Part shown: piece by piece, positions 26,470 through 38,800 of the stretch
How positions within the stretch are numbered: the stretch's first letter is position 1
Layout of the letters: the number at the start of each line of letters is the position of its first letter
Assembly: GCF_016859285.1 (NCBI RefSeq)
Contig: NC_053402.1
Location: forward strand, 8,142,531-8,206,530
Origin: Xiphias gladius
Taxonomy: Eukaryota; Chordata; Actinopteri; Istiophoriformes; Xiphiidae
Direction: 5' to 3'
Length of the DNA: 64,000 nucleotides
Notes under the pieces: model-generated
The model's database searches: none
Seen by the model: the letters and a program-made list of their open reading frames with translations, nothing else
Told to the model about the DNA's origin: nothing
Made by a program: the position numbers and the translations under genes

Positions 26470-26790
26470 AAATTTCATGAAATCTGACATATAATGCAAT
26501 CTAATGAAATGTAACTAATTTTAGATCATGTGCAATAATTTAGTTAATCAAATGCATCATAATATAATCTAATGCAGTCTAGTCAACTGTAATCTAATCT
26601 AATGCCTCCAATACAATATAGTCAAGTCTAATGCAATTAGTCAATTCTAATCTAATTTTACATTATGTAATGCAATGTTAAGTAATCTAATCTTATATCA
26701 TACTATTACTGAATCCAATCTAATTTTATCTAAGCTTAAATATTCTTAAACAAATCCAATATTATACTGTAAGATTAGAATCGAATAGGA
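26470..26790. repeat. Degenerate tandem array of an AATCTAATGC-like unit
   Basis: About 320 bases rich in TCTAATG, AATCTAAT, AGTCTAATGCAAT and AGTCAA-type words at roughly 10-base and 20-base spacing. It looks like an old minisatellite decayed by substitution. No coding potential. Confidence 0.6.
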
Positions 26791-27135
26791 ATATGCAGGT
26801 GTTCTTATACCTTTTCCAAGGGTTAGGACATCATCTTAAGTAGATCACAAGTATAACAAAAGGTATTAAAATCAACAGAAAGATCAAATTTACAGTAGTC
26901 CCTCATGCTGTCTTCAGAGGATTAGAGCAGTTCTGGTTGCTAATAATTGTTTTAGGCCTGATGATTTAAACGTTACTTTCCCTCCTTATTGATTGTCCTT
27001 TTGACATAGACCTTGCACAGTAATTTAATCACAATGGAGGTAATTAATGCTATTTTATACAGCAGGATGTAGCGATAAGCTGTGGGGCTGGTTTGGTGTA
27101 GCAGACCAAGTTACAATTTATTACATTTATCACAT

Positions 27136-27605
27136 TGCTGAAACACTGATACCACAAAACAACAGTCGTTAAAAACATGACTCAGAACAAAGTTAAGGGT
27201 TTCACAAAAATCAGCATATTTACTAGATAACAGGTCAGTACATATGAAGGCAGATAGACCAGGCAAACGATTCCAAAAGGACTGGGCAAAAGACATGGCT
27301 GAGACTTGGCAAACTAACAAAAACCAGGAATGCTAAAACAGGGAGATTGCTGGAATGCTTGTCACAAAGAAAAAAAGTGAGACTGGCACAGAGGGAAGGG
27401 AACACAGGGACTAAATACACTGGGAGAGGGGGAAACAATTGGATTCAGGAGCAACACGTGAGGGCGGGTCAGACAATCATAAAGGCTGGAGACAAACGAG
27501 GTCATGAAGTGTCAATCTGAAACGAGAGGGAGAGTTAATGCCATCAAAATAAAACAGAAAATAGTACACGAGATAAAAACTAAAGGGCAAAACATGACCT
27601 AATAA
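27136..27605 (-). repeat. 3' LTR of the Ty3/Gypsy fossil
   Basis: Begins TGCTGAAACACTGATACCAC and aligns along its length with 30210-30696 through shared blocks such as CACAAAGAAAAAAAG, GACTGGCACAGAGGGAAGGG and AAACGAGAGGGAGAGTTAAT. Confidence 0.8.
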
Positions 27606-27729
27606 GCAGAACAAGACATGGCAGTACCAGGGTAATGTGTTGTGTGCATACTCATCTCAAATGAGATGTTTGCTCCAGTATGAGGGTTTGTGGGGGGGTG
27701 AGGAAGAAGAGACAGGTTTCCAGCTCCTG

Positions 27730-28150
27730 ATTCATTCTGTTTGTCCGTCGGATTGGGGATAATATCCAGAGGAAAGGCTAACTGTGGCCCTGAGCAGAGA
27801 TGCAGAACGCTTTTCAGATTTGAGAGATGAATCTGGGTCCCCGGCACAACATCTCCAGGAAGTCCATCCCAATGGAAAACATGGGATGACCTCAGCTGTT
27901 TCTTTGGCTGAGGACAGAATAGGCAGAAGAATAAAATGCACCATTTTAGAGAAATGACCAACCACCATGAGGACAGTGGTGTTACCTTCAGATGGTGGTG
28001 GACCAGTGACGAAGACCAGGGAAATGTCAGACCAAGGGTGATGGCGAATAGCCGGAGGGCACAAGAAACCAGAGGGATGGTGTCGGGAGGTTTTGTTCCA
28101 GGTGCACACTGGGCAGGCTGCCACGTATTCTTCGACCTCTGTCTCCATGG
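27730..28150 (-). pseudogene. Integrase-like region of the Ty3/Gypsy fossil
   Basis: The - strand translation shows CPVCTWNK (zinc-finger part), GHFSKMVHF and SGYYPQSDGQTE, typical of the integrase of teleost Ty3/Gypsy elements. It is a remnant inside a broken element. Confidence 0.8.
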
Positions 28151-29649
28151 ATGGCCACCCAAAGCGTTGCTTAATGACAGATGGTAAGCTTTATCCCAGG
28201 AGGACAGGCGAAGAGGCAGGCATCAGCCAAGTGGATCACCTGAAAGAAGAGAGGGACAGGAACAAACAACCAGTTTGGAGGACAACCCTCTGGAAGCGGA
28301 GCATTATCATTAGCTTGCCTAACTCTCTCTTCTATGCCCCATATAACCGACACCACCACAAAGGAGGAAGGCAAGAAAGGGGGAATTGGCCGAGAGAGTC
28401 AGAAACTGAAACTTGACATGAGAGGATGTTAGGGTATGCAAAAGAGCAGCAACAGTACTGAAATATCTTATGAAAGAACTAAAAATTGGCAAACCCTAAA
28501 TGCCATTGGAGCTACTTTCTACTTGTGGGGGTCGGCCACAGCACTGACCTTAGCTAGGTCCATCTGGGTACAGTTCTGAGAGACGATGAAGCCTAGAAAT
28601 TAAACTCATGGGATGCGAAACTCGCATTTTTCCGCCTTGACAAAGAGCTGGCAATCTAGGAGGCATTGTAGGACCTTACGGACATGCTGTGTGTGGGTTT
28701 GCTAATCCAGAGGGAAGATGAGGATGTAGTCCGGGTGAACGGAGACAAATTGGTTGAGCATGTCGTGAAGCACATGCTAGGGTTTAGTTAGTCCAAAAGC
28801 TGTAGCTGACAAAGAGTACAGGCACCCTCTAGGAGGGGATGTACAAGGAAGCAGATCAATAGCATAATTGCACACACAGTGAGGGGGTAGAGGGGTGGCT
28901 TGGGACTTGCTAAAGACCTCTTTGAGGTCATTGGTCATGGCAGGGACCTTGGAGACGTATGGAAATCTGAGTCCAAAGATTCGTGGGGCTCCAATTCCTT
29001 TTGTGCAGGGGTAGAGGCTCCTAGAGGCTTCCCAGGAGCAGGCAGGCAGGCTCCTGGGAACACATTGAAAATGAACAGGTTGACGCCTCAGCCCGTTACC
29101 TTGCCTGTGGCCCAATTGATCTGGGGATTGTGTCTTTTGAGCAACGGGAGAACCAGAATGAGAGGGTGCATGGGAGAGTTGAACAGGTGAAAACTGAGTT
29201 GTTCCATATGCCCCTGGGCGACACGGAGATTGGCAGATTGAGTGCTACAACTAACTTTGCATTGCAGACGCCATCCAAAGCGTTGGCCTACTGGGATTCA
29301 GACAGGGGAACAACCTGCAGTTTCAATTTCCTTGCCAAACTCCAGTTCATAAAGCTCTTATCCAGAATTTAACTCAACATGAGCGAGAGGAGGACAAGGG
29401 AATGCAGAGGAAGTAGTGCGGCTCACTAGCGCCCTCCTCTTTACTGGCGAGCCCAGTCTTTTACTGGAAACGATGCCATGAAGGGACCAGTAAACGCATC
29501 GACCCTCCCAAAAACGGCACTGTTGTTCCTCTGGGGTGAGTAGAACACGGCCCAGCTGAATGGGTTCCTCTCGGACCGCAGGGTGCACTGGCGAAGCAGG
29601 GGTCTGTGCAAAATGAGGAGATGGTAAGCGTAGCCTGACAATGGCCCTG

Positions 29650-30110
29650 GTGCAGGTCCTAATTGCTCATACTGCCTCTGGACCCGTAGTGGTGTGGACG
29701 AATATCTATTAGTGTGTTAGTGAAGAGGTCTAATGAGTAGAAGATGGGGGAGTCCCAGACCCACTCGACCATTGCCCAGACTTCAGCTTTACCACCCAGG
29801 TTCAGTGGGAAAGGCAGTCCACACTGTTCCAGGAAGGCACGGCAGTTGTTGGAGTCACTGGAAAATCCCTCTGGTCTGGATAGGCAAGCAACAGATGATG
29901 GCAGGAAAGCAGGAGCACGAGTCTGTGGAGGCTCGACCACTGGGGCAGGAACTTGAGTGGGAGATGGCACATCAGCAGATGCAATGGAACACAGGGAATC
30001 AAAGCGGGCGATCAGCTATTCATCTGATCATTGAAGTGGCCCACCTGGCAGCTGATCAAGCACTGGAAGCCCTATTGGCATTCATCGAGCTCCCTCACTC
30101 AGTGGCAAAC
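29650..30110 (-). pseudogene. Gag-like region of the Ty3/Gypsy fossil
   Basis: The - strand translation near the right LTR shows a proline-rich N-terminal part, then NCRAFLEQCGLPF and WVWDSP-like text typical of Gag of fish Ty3/Gypsy elements. Position next to the 5' LTR agrees. Remnant only. Confidence 0.6.
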
Positions 30111-30209
30111 AGAGGTAAGCTGTTCTTCCTGCCTTTGAATCTATCTGCCTTGAGACCGGATGGTAGCTTCCACAAAAGTAGAGTCAGTTGAGTCCAAAGG
30201 GGCCAGTTC

Positions 30210-30696
30210 GTGCTGAAACAATGGTACCACAAAACAACGGGACTCAAAAGCATGACCCAGGACAAAGTTCAGGCTTTCACAAAAAAAAAAAAAAATCTGC
30301 ATTATTACTAGAGAACAGGTTGACACATAGGAAAGCAAATAGAACAGGTAAATGATAACAAAAGGACTAGGCAAAAGATGTAGTTGAGACTAGGCAAGCT
30401 AACAAAAACCAAGAACACTAACACAAAGAGATTGCTGGAATGTTTGTCACAAAGAAAAAAAGACAGACTGGCACAGAGGGAAGGGAACATTGGGACTAAA
30501 TACCTTGACAGTGGGGGAGACGATTGCACACAGTTGTAACACAATAGGGAGGGGGAGACAATCACATGGGGGCAGGAAGTGACAATCTAAAACGAGAGGG
30601 AGTTAATGACATCAAAATAAAACAGGACATAGTACACAAGGTAAAAACTAAGGGGAAAAAACATGATCTAATTGGCAGAATGAGAGATGAAATTTA
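30210..30696 (-). repeat. 5' LTR of the Ty3/Gypsy fossil
   Basis: Begins GTGCTGAAACAATGGTACCAC and matches 27136-27605 in order. It contains a poly-A run on the + strand near 30282 and internal differences from its partner. Confidence 0.8.
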
Positions 30697-31700
30697 CACA
30701 TTAGTGTAGTCAGTTGTGGATTTCAACTGAATGCATCCTACATTGTTACATCAGAAATAAAACTTTAAGAGTGCTGTGCCTCAGCTAAAAGACTGCCTTT
30801 GTAACAAAGCATCAGATGTGAGCATTGACAGTAGTCAGTAATCAAATCAAGAGGAGATCCATGTGACCTGAGCCTGAAGAGGCCTTAATAGACTATTAAA
30901 TACCATTTACAAGGGAAACCATAAAAAAAGGCTAGAGGGCTGGTGAATGTGAAACAATATATCGTTGTTACATAGTACAACATTTTCTTTGAAAAGTTAC
31001 AAAATCCTTAAAGTAAATAGAATGTGTTATGAAAATTCTTCAGAATCACTCATGAAGTCAAAGGTTACAATGTGTGTTTCACTTCATTTCTAAACATCTC
31101 AAAGCAGACAGAACAACCATAACAGGAGGGGCAGCCACACAACACTCTCCACAACATTAAATACATTTCATAAATGTCTTGAAAGACATCTCATCAATGT
31201 CTTTCATGATTACATTTGTAACTTTAATCTAAACTCTTACAGACACTGGATGGAAAAGAAGCCTCCATCATTTACGAGACAGCAAGGTTTGAGTTTGTTG
31301 TATCCAACACAAAAGGACGGAGGAGCACAAGAATGATTGTGACTTGTTTGATTAACTTGGGAGCATAATAGAGGTATTGTAACAAACTCAAACTTGCAAA
31401 CAAATGCAATTTCAAGGCAGCATGTTTGTAAATATGTAATATTTGCATATTTCTGACTTAAGAAGGTGCACATACATATCTGTATATTTGCACTTCTGTA
31501 CCTTTCCTTCCATTACTCTTAAGCATGTTTATTATTCATTAGGATGCTGTCCCCTGCTGTAATATAATTTTATTTTCAAAGATAAATAAGGTATTACTCT
31601 ACACTAATAAACATAGTTTATACCACACCATTGCTGTTGTTTCCTATGTGTCTGCGCTGCGTCCACTGCTTCCGCTCCTCTCCACTTGTAGGTAAAAGGT
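30697..31700. other. Intergenic, between the Ty3/Gypsy fossil and pmm1
   Basis: One kilobase of AT-rich DNA. I see no exon, tandem array or recognisable repeat. Confidence 0.5.
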
Positions 31701-31722
31701 CAGTTTGATGTTGTACGGACTG

Positions 31723-31770
31723 CCCCGCCCATTTTCCGACGCCACGCCCACCACTCATGCTGTGATTGGC
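31723..31770 (+). promoter_or_regulatory. Candidate pmm1 core promoter (GC boxes and CCAAT box)
   Basis: Two GC-box-like motifs, CCCCGCCC at 31723-31730 and CCACGCCCA at 31742-31750, are followed by GATTGGC (reverse CCAAT) at 31764-31770. Local GC and CpG content rise sharply from here to about 31930, as expected for the TATA-less promoter of a housekeeping gene. The pmm1 ATG is about 380 bases downstream. Confidence 0.5.
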
Positions 31771-32150
31771 TACCGGATGAGTTACAGTGTTGCGAAAGAA
31801 ACCCGACTCGTTCAGCACGTTGTTTGTGGAGGTGTGGGCTCGAGTGTTTCGCTGAGCAGAGCCGAACCAGACCGAGCCGAGACAGCCACACTTTGGAGAC
31901 GGGGAAGAAGAAGAGCGGCTGTGAGCTCGCATAAGAGATCCTTCATATTCAGTTCGTATTTAAAGCCTCCAAAACTATTTTATTTATTTTTAATATTTCA
32001 GCTGACTGCTGAAGACTCCGATTCCTTTTTTTTCCCGTGTGTGGTGGTGGTTGTTTTTTTCTTTTCCATTTGTTTGCACGAGAGTGGACCTGCAACACTT
32101 CAAATCAGCAGTGCAATCTTTAAACAAGTAAAACTCCAATAAAAGAAGAA

Positions 32151-32749
32151 ATGGAGAAATCAATAAGCTTCTCATCGGACCGAAACATCCTCTGCCTGTT
32201 TGACGTGGACGGCACCTTGACACCACCGAGGGAGGTGAGCTCGCATCCTGACAGTATTTAATGGTGTTTGGTTATTACAAGCTCTGCAGCTCCTGCGCCC
32301 TCTGCCTCATCTGCACACTCTGTCCTCTTGACCTCACATGCTCCCTCATACAGTAGGCTATTGTCATATATTTTTTTAAGCTCTTTCCTTACCTGTGTAC
32401 AAACAGCAGTGTTACTCCATTACTGTTTACTTCATATAGTACTTCTGCTACTAATGGAGGGTCTGTGTGGTGTGTGATGTATAGGTGTGTTGGTATCTGA
32501 TGACCCATCTGCGTCTTGCCTAAACACACAGAAATTGTCCTGTTACTGCCACCTATAAATTATCTGGAGGAAAAATTAAAGTCATTTAGAAAACTGGGAA
32601 GAATTTTTGTAAGGTTTAAGAAGAGAAATCTTTTTTTTATTATTATTATCCATTCCATGTTCTTTTGCAAGGATTTATCTGTCTTACTTGTTCTTTTGTC
32701 ATTGGGTTTGAATGCTTGGGTTCATCTAAGGTAACTGATGTGTGTGTGA

Positions 32750-32811
<62 letters not shown>

Positions 32812-35800
32812 AACACAGGCCAGCGCCCAGATATTACATAATGCAGTCTCCCTTGTGTGCAGCTCAGACTTTTTTTCTTCAGTATATTAGAAAATTCTTT
32901 TCCAAATTACCACACCACAAATGCAAAATTCTGCAGTTGTGTCCATTGTTCTTTGTTATCTCTATGTTAAAATGCCTCAATAGCACAGTGCAACACATAT
33001 ATCTAGCTTTTTAATGATGGTACATACTGTATGTGTGCAGGATCAGACATGTGGTCTGTGTGAAAGGAAGCTCTGCAAGTTAACAAACAGGGATCACATG
33101 AAGTGCATTTTCCTATTTTCTGCAGAAAATTGACCCACAGCTAGATGAGTTCTTCCAGACTCTGAGGAGGAAAGTGAAGATCGGCGTTGTGGGAGGGTCA
33201 GACTACTCCAAGATAGCAGAGCAGCTCGGGGAGGGAGATGATGGTGAGCAAGCCACTTCCGTTCTAAAAACCGTAGACAGTTTAAACACTGTATATCATT
33301 CAACCAGCTGTATCACACTGCATGACCTGATACTTTTTACTGTAACCTCTGCTTAATTGGACACCAGTCTACAGAGTGTGGAGCAAAGAGGATCGGTCCT
33401 GGGAATAATTTAGGATTTAGGACACGAGCTAGACTTCAAGTTCCTGCCTCGAGCAGCTTAATACAGAGTAACATGACATCCTTTGAACTCCATTAGAGGG
33501 CCACCATAAAAGTATGATAACACAATGCTAGAAGTTAGCTCAGCCTTATCATCTTTCTCTTCCTTTATCTGTATAGGAATCATGAGGCTGGGCTAGTAAT
33601 TCTCTCATTATGACCAAATAGATTTCAACTAATCATGGAAGCCTTAAGATGATGTCACAACAGCATGTTGGGAGCCACAGTTCAAAAAATTAACATACTG
33701 AACTTAGAGTCCTGCACCATTGCTGACGTCTGAGCTCACATGACAACTCGGGGGGTTCAATTCACTTTTGCTTTATTAATCTGTGACTCCCAAACATGCT
33801 GCAAGAAAACAACCCACTGACACATGACACTGACCCTTTCACTGCAGTGCCAGCAACATCCCAGCAGAGTAAACACACACCTGAATGTGTAAATATTAGG
33901 CTACATCTAGAATGCCGATGTATTGTGCCAAGAGGTAGCCATGTGCTAAAAATAAATCTTTTCATATTTCATGATGCACACAGTCACAGCTGATGTAGTT
34001 GCAGCTGCTGGATAATGTGTTGACCTATCAAAAAATATTAGAAAATGACACTCAATAAAAGGTTTTTCATGTTGTCATAACATATTACAACATTTTTTAT
34101 TTAATATGAAATAAGTTACTGAAATAGTCAATGTTATGATTCCATCAGTTAGAATGTGTTATATCCTGTATGAACTAAATAATCACTTATGGTAATGTTT
34201 AATTCCAATAACAGGTTGTCTTAAATGTGTAAACCAGTTACAGAGACAGTTCACTGTAACTTGTTATCACGCTATTCAGCAGTTATTACAGTATCAGCTT
34301 CTAAATACTTTCAACTTACTGGATTATGCTGTTTTGCAGGTGAGGGCTGTGTTATTAAATGTACAGTTAAGGAGCTTTTCAATCAGGCAAAGTTAGACAT
34401 ACCCTGCTGATTGTTGTTGGCAGAGAACACACAAGCCAGAGTGGAAAGGTCAGACCGATTAAACTTGAGTTTTCCTGGCAATGTTACATACACTGTGATC
34501 TGCCAGATAAATATAGCAGGCTGTTCTGTCCATATTAATAGCCGAGTGGAAGAGCCACTAATTTAGTTGAGGGTAGGTATTAGATATCCAGATGAGCACA
34601 TTTAGCCACATTTCACCTGTCTCCTCTCTTGCAGTGATACACAAGTTTGACTATGTATTTGCTGAGAACGGGACAGTGCAGTACAAAGATGGGAAACTCC
34701 TTTCAAAACATGTAAGTGAACAGTCACAATGTCAGCTGGTGTCCTATCTATTTTGAGAACAATACATTGGACCCCATGCATGTACTACATACAGTACACG
34801 CTTCATGTGTTCCCCCTGTAGAGCCGATGTTGATGACCAAGTTGACCTCTTTTCCGTGTTGATGCACAGGGAAGGGGTTTTTTCTTAATCATTTTAATCA
34901 GCTTCATTTAACTGTCATTAATATATCAAAAACAACAGGACAGAGCGCAGTTGTCATTTTCTTTATTAAGGAAGGGCATTTTCATCCCGGCAGGCTATTC
35001 AGAACCAGATTGGGGAGGAGCTTCTGCAGGACCTGATCAACTTCTGCCTCAGCTACATGGGGCTCATCAAGCTGCCAAAGAAAAGGTGAGACTTAAGACA
35101 ATTAGGCCACCCCCAGGACAACTCCCTCCCAACCACTCATTCACACACACACACACACATACAGATACACACACACACACACACACACACAGACACACAC
35201 ACACACACACACCTTTGGCCTCCATTCCTGGTATGCAAAAAAGCCAAATTCCTTTATCAGCACTGATCTGTTGTAGCAGAACACATGTGCCTCTTATGAT
35301 CTCTGATTAAAAAATAAAGCTAAAACACAATGTTAACATGTCTTCTTCATATGGGGGGAAAAGGTTCTGTTTGTAGAATGGGTATTACGTCAACCCAAAA
35401 GCAGGTCTCAGCCTCACTTAAGTCTTTTTTAATGTTATTTAACCACGCCCGCAGGGGGACATTCATTGAGTTCAGGAATGGGATGCTCAACATTTCTCCC
35501 ATTGGTCGGAGCTGCACACCAGAGGAGCGAATCGAATTCTCTGAAATTGACAAGGTAAAATACTTTGTCATTAATATATCATTAGTAACCAACTACCATG
35601 GATGGCGTAAGGTTTCATAAAGGCTGAATTCAACAAAACATCTGCAGTTTCTGACAAAACAGTGACATCCCCATCAAAGTTTCAGCCCTTGTGATCAAGT
35701 GGTGAGAGAATGATGCAATCTGTCTAAAAAGCAGATTAACCAGGGCCAAGTCTGATGTGCTCTGTAGTCACTATTTATGGGTTAGCATATCATCCTTCTG

Positions 35801-38800
35801 CGATCTGCAGCATCTTTGTGTGTGAATGCTGGGTCCCGGGTTATGACACACGGATAAAATCAAATTGTGTGTATAGGAAAATATTGTACTCAGTCACCAC
35901 TGGATGCTCATAAACTTCAAGCTGGGCTGTTGTAGCAATTCAGTCTAAATAACAATATCTGCCATCTTGCCTAAACTAAATCAAAACCTTATTGAAATAC
36001 ACAGCAGCCAGATTCAGTAGCTAATCTAAGCAAACTGTATGTTTTCACACATCAGTCACCGAGGTTCATGGTGAACTGCTTATCTGTCTGTGTCTCTGTT
36101 TCATGAAATGTGCTCAATTAAGCAGACAGAGGTGGTCAAACAATGTTGAGTTTTCAGGACCACTTAACAGGCTGTCCATTGATGGCTCACAGAGCCCGGA
36201 GATAAGTAGGAAGCAGATAGCAGCAGAAGAGGAGAAGTTTAACCCTTCAACTACCTGCTAACATTTCTACAGCTGGATTTTACGTTAAATTCATACAGAA
36301 GATATTGTGGATACTGTAGTAGGTAATCTGCACATGGCATGTACATGATAAATTGGACAAATTTAACCTTCCGGGGAATAGAGCAGATAATAGTTATGAC
36401 CAAGCGTAGTTACACCCAGTCTTTTGTGTGCTGTAACAAGGTTTTGAGCTGAAATCCAACTGCTGGTTTTAATTTTCCTCCACAGAGAGAGAAGATCAGG
36501 GAGAAATTTGTTGCTGCCCTGAAAGAGGAGTTTGCTGGAAAGGGACTACGGTTTACTAAAGGTGAGCCGTTCAAAAGCTGAAAGTCCACTGACAGAAAAA
36601 AATTAGATGGTACTGTTTTTATGGTTAGTAATTAACCACAAAGTAATAAGGTCTAAAAATCATAAGATAAAAATCACAAGTCACATCTGAACCAAAACAT
36701 ACATGATTTTTGTACAAGTATTTGCACTCACAAAGAAAACTGCATTCTGTTATATTCTACCCACCGATGTTAACTCCGATTGGTCTGAAGGTTTAAATTA
36801 CATTCAGGAATGTGACATGACAAACTGATCATCTCCTAATCTCCAGGAGATATAACACTGCAGAGCAAGTTTGGCATAAAAGTAGGGCAAAAAGAAGAAA
36901 AAGTCTGTGTGTATTTGTCATTAAGCATCTCTGCTGCCTCAGATACAGTGACACTTTATTGTCAGAATACTAACTCACTCGTGTGAGTCTGACTGTACTT
37001 TTTTTTTTGTTTTTTCTTACACTGAAATCTGTGTCACTAGTTTAGGGCTGAATCCACTGTAGCAGTGTAAATCTCTATGGAATATGTTGTCTCATGTTAC
37101 CTCACATAAAAATTATTACAGCGAGTTCCACCAAGTGAGGTATACAGATTTGAAATTTGGGATACACAGACCACTGTATCAGATAACTACTCCGTATTGG
37201 CAGGTACCTCAAGCTGAGATATTGGAATTGGTATCGGGATAGAAAAAGTCAGATCAGTTATCCTCTTAAACCCTGATACCCCCCTTTAACTTCTCCTGAA
37301 TTGGACTAAAAGTGATCAAAACACTGGATGACTGTGTTCCATGTGAATTTTATTTGTCGTGTTCATCACTTCATACTCATTTTGAAAACTGTGATTGCCA
37401 CTAGAATTTAAAATGCAGCTCTTATTTACAGGCTTTGCGATTGGACATTGTTAAATCTAGCATAGGTTTAACGCTCCCGCTCTGCTAATAACAGTGGTCA
37501 GGCCAGTAACAGCATCTTTGTTTCTATTCTTATGGAACTTTCTCTCAGCAACAAAAACAAGCTCATCAGTGGTCTGTCGTCCTGGTTACAGCAGTGTAGT
37601 TTAATGACAAACTAGTTTAAAAGCATATCTTTTTGTCTGTTGTCTCTTATCTCTTTTTAAAAAAGCATATCCCTTTGCCTCACACTTAATAATGTGTGGA
37701 GGACCTTGTGCCCTCAGTTAACTATTACACGCACACTGTTCCCTCTTTCCCTCTGGCAACACAGCAGCAGTAAGGTGAATCGGGTACTTGATGTTTGCTT
37801 ACGTGCTCTGCGAGGTGTGAGCCTCTGCTGATGATGCGTGAAGGCTGTTCACAGTTCAGACAAACAAACGAGACAGGTGGGCTTGTTTTCCCTCAATACT
37901 CTCCCTTCTAAAGATCCCTGGCATGTAGCAGAAAAGAGAAGTGTGACATTATTTCATATCTAATGACTGGGTTACTGTTCTTAATGCTACTACATATGTC
38001 TTATCAGCTGAAGTTTGTCAATCACTTTTTTTAAATTATTGAACCAAGGGTCAACCAATGTAAAATATCATCTGCTTACAGAGGCTGCTGAGGTGGAAAG
38101 CAGGTGTGTGTTTTTGTGACATAGGTGCCATTTGCAGCGGAAGATGTACAGAGTTTGAAAGCTATTTGTTGCCTTTCTTAGTGTTTATCTCCTTCTGGAC
38201 AGCTTCTCTTGTTAGCTGATATGGCTGATCTCTGCAATAGGTGTTATATAAACCTGACACTCTATCCAATCTGCACTGAGTGCACAGAATGTAAGAGACT
38301 GATGATCTGCGGTAAAAGCTATTATCCCTTTTATTTTTTTTTTCCTTATTTAAGAGGAGACGCAGTTAAAGAGAAGCCAACTCTTGTGTGAGACTTGTGT
38401 GCATACGAGTCCGGTATCTATATCAGGTAGGTGTCTCTGCTATTCACTGACTTATTGTCCACCTAGTGGTTATTAAGGTTTTATCAGATTTCTGTCTATA
38501 TTTTCTCTGCAACTTTTCACCTATTGTGCCCTTTAACCAGGATGCTTAATAACCCTTATTTATTAAGGCCGGTTCTGTAATTGGGTCGAGCAATGATTGA
38601 GTAAGGTTACACGTGCGTTGTCAGCAGCTCAATAGCTCTTGTTGGTCTTTGGTCATGAGTGAAAAAGTAGGCTGGGGGATGGGCTGCTACATATGTAGAT
38701 AAATCACTGAGGTTGTTTATAGTCTGTGGTTGAAGCTGTTTGGGATGAAGGTGTGTAGAGGGTGTATGAGGGATACAGCCCTCTGATTGGCTGGATGCTC

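Larger units (their letters stand above)
21515..27135. other. gucy2c upstream region, gene-free
   Basis: This 5.6 kb segment lies upstream of gucy2c and should contain its promoter and any non-coding first exon. It holds a CRE-like GTGACGTCCC near 21846, an HNF4-like site at 22201, a dispersed repeat at 22485-22855, a CA-rich tract near 24000 and a degenerate tandem array at 26470-26790. I see no exon with homology to a known protein. Confidence 0.5.
27136..30696 (-). mobile_element. Ty3/Gypsy LTR retrotransposon, fossil, broken
   Basis: About 3.5 kb flanked by two related sequences that read as LTRs (27136-27605 and about 30210-30696). Polarity is right to left. Inside are a gag-like stretch, a middle part with only traces of pol, and an integrase-like stretch near the left LTR. 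It is shorter than a full element and carries many breaks. The two LTRs differ by many substitutions and small indels, so the insertion is old. CACAT lies just outside the left end and again at 30697-30701, a candidate target duplication. Confidence 0.85.

Noticed and set aside
28093-30191. Several + strand open frames
   Set aside because: They are opposite-strand shadows of the Ty3/Gypsy fossil.
31705-32142. 145-codon + strand open frame upstream of pmm1
   Set aside because: It lies in the GC-rich promoter and 5' UTR of pmm1, and its composition (poly-Phe, Val runs) is not protein-like.
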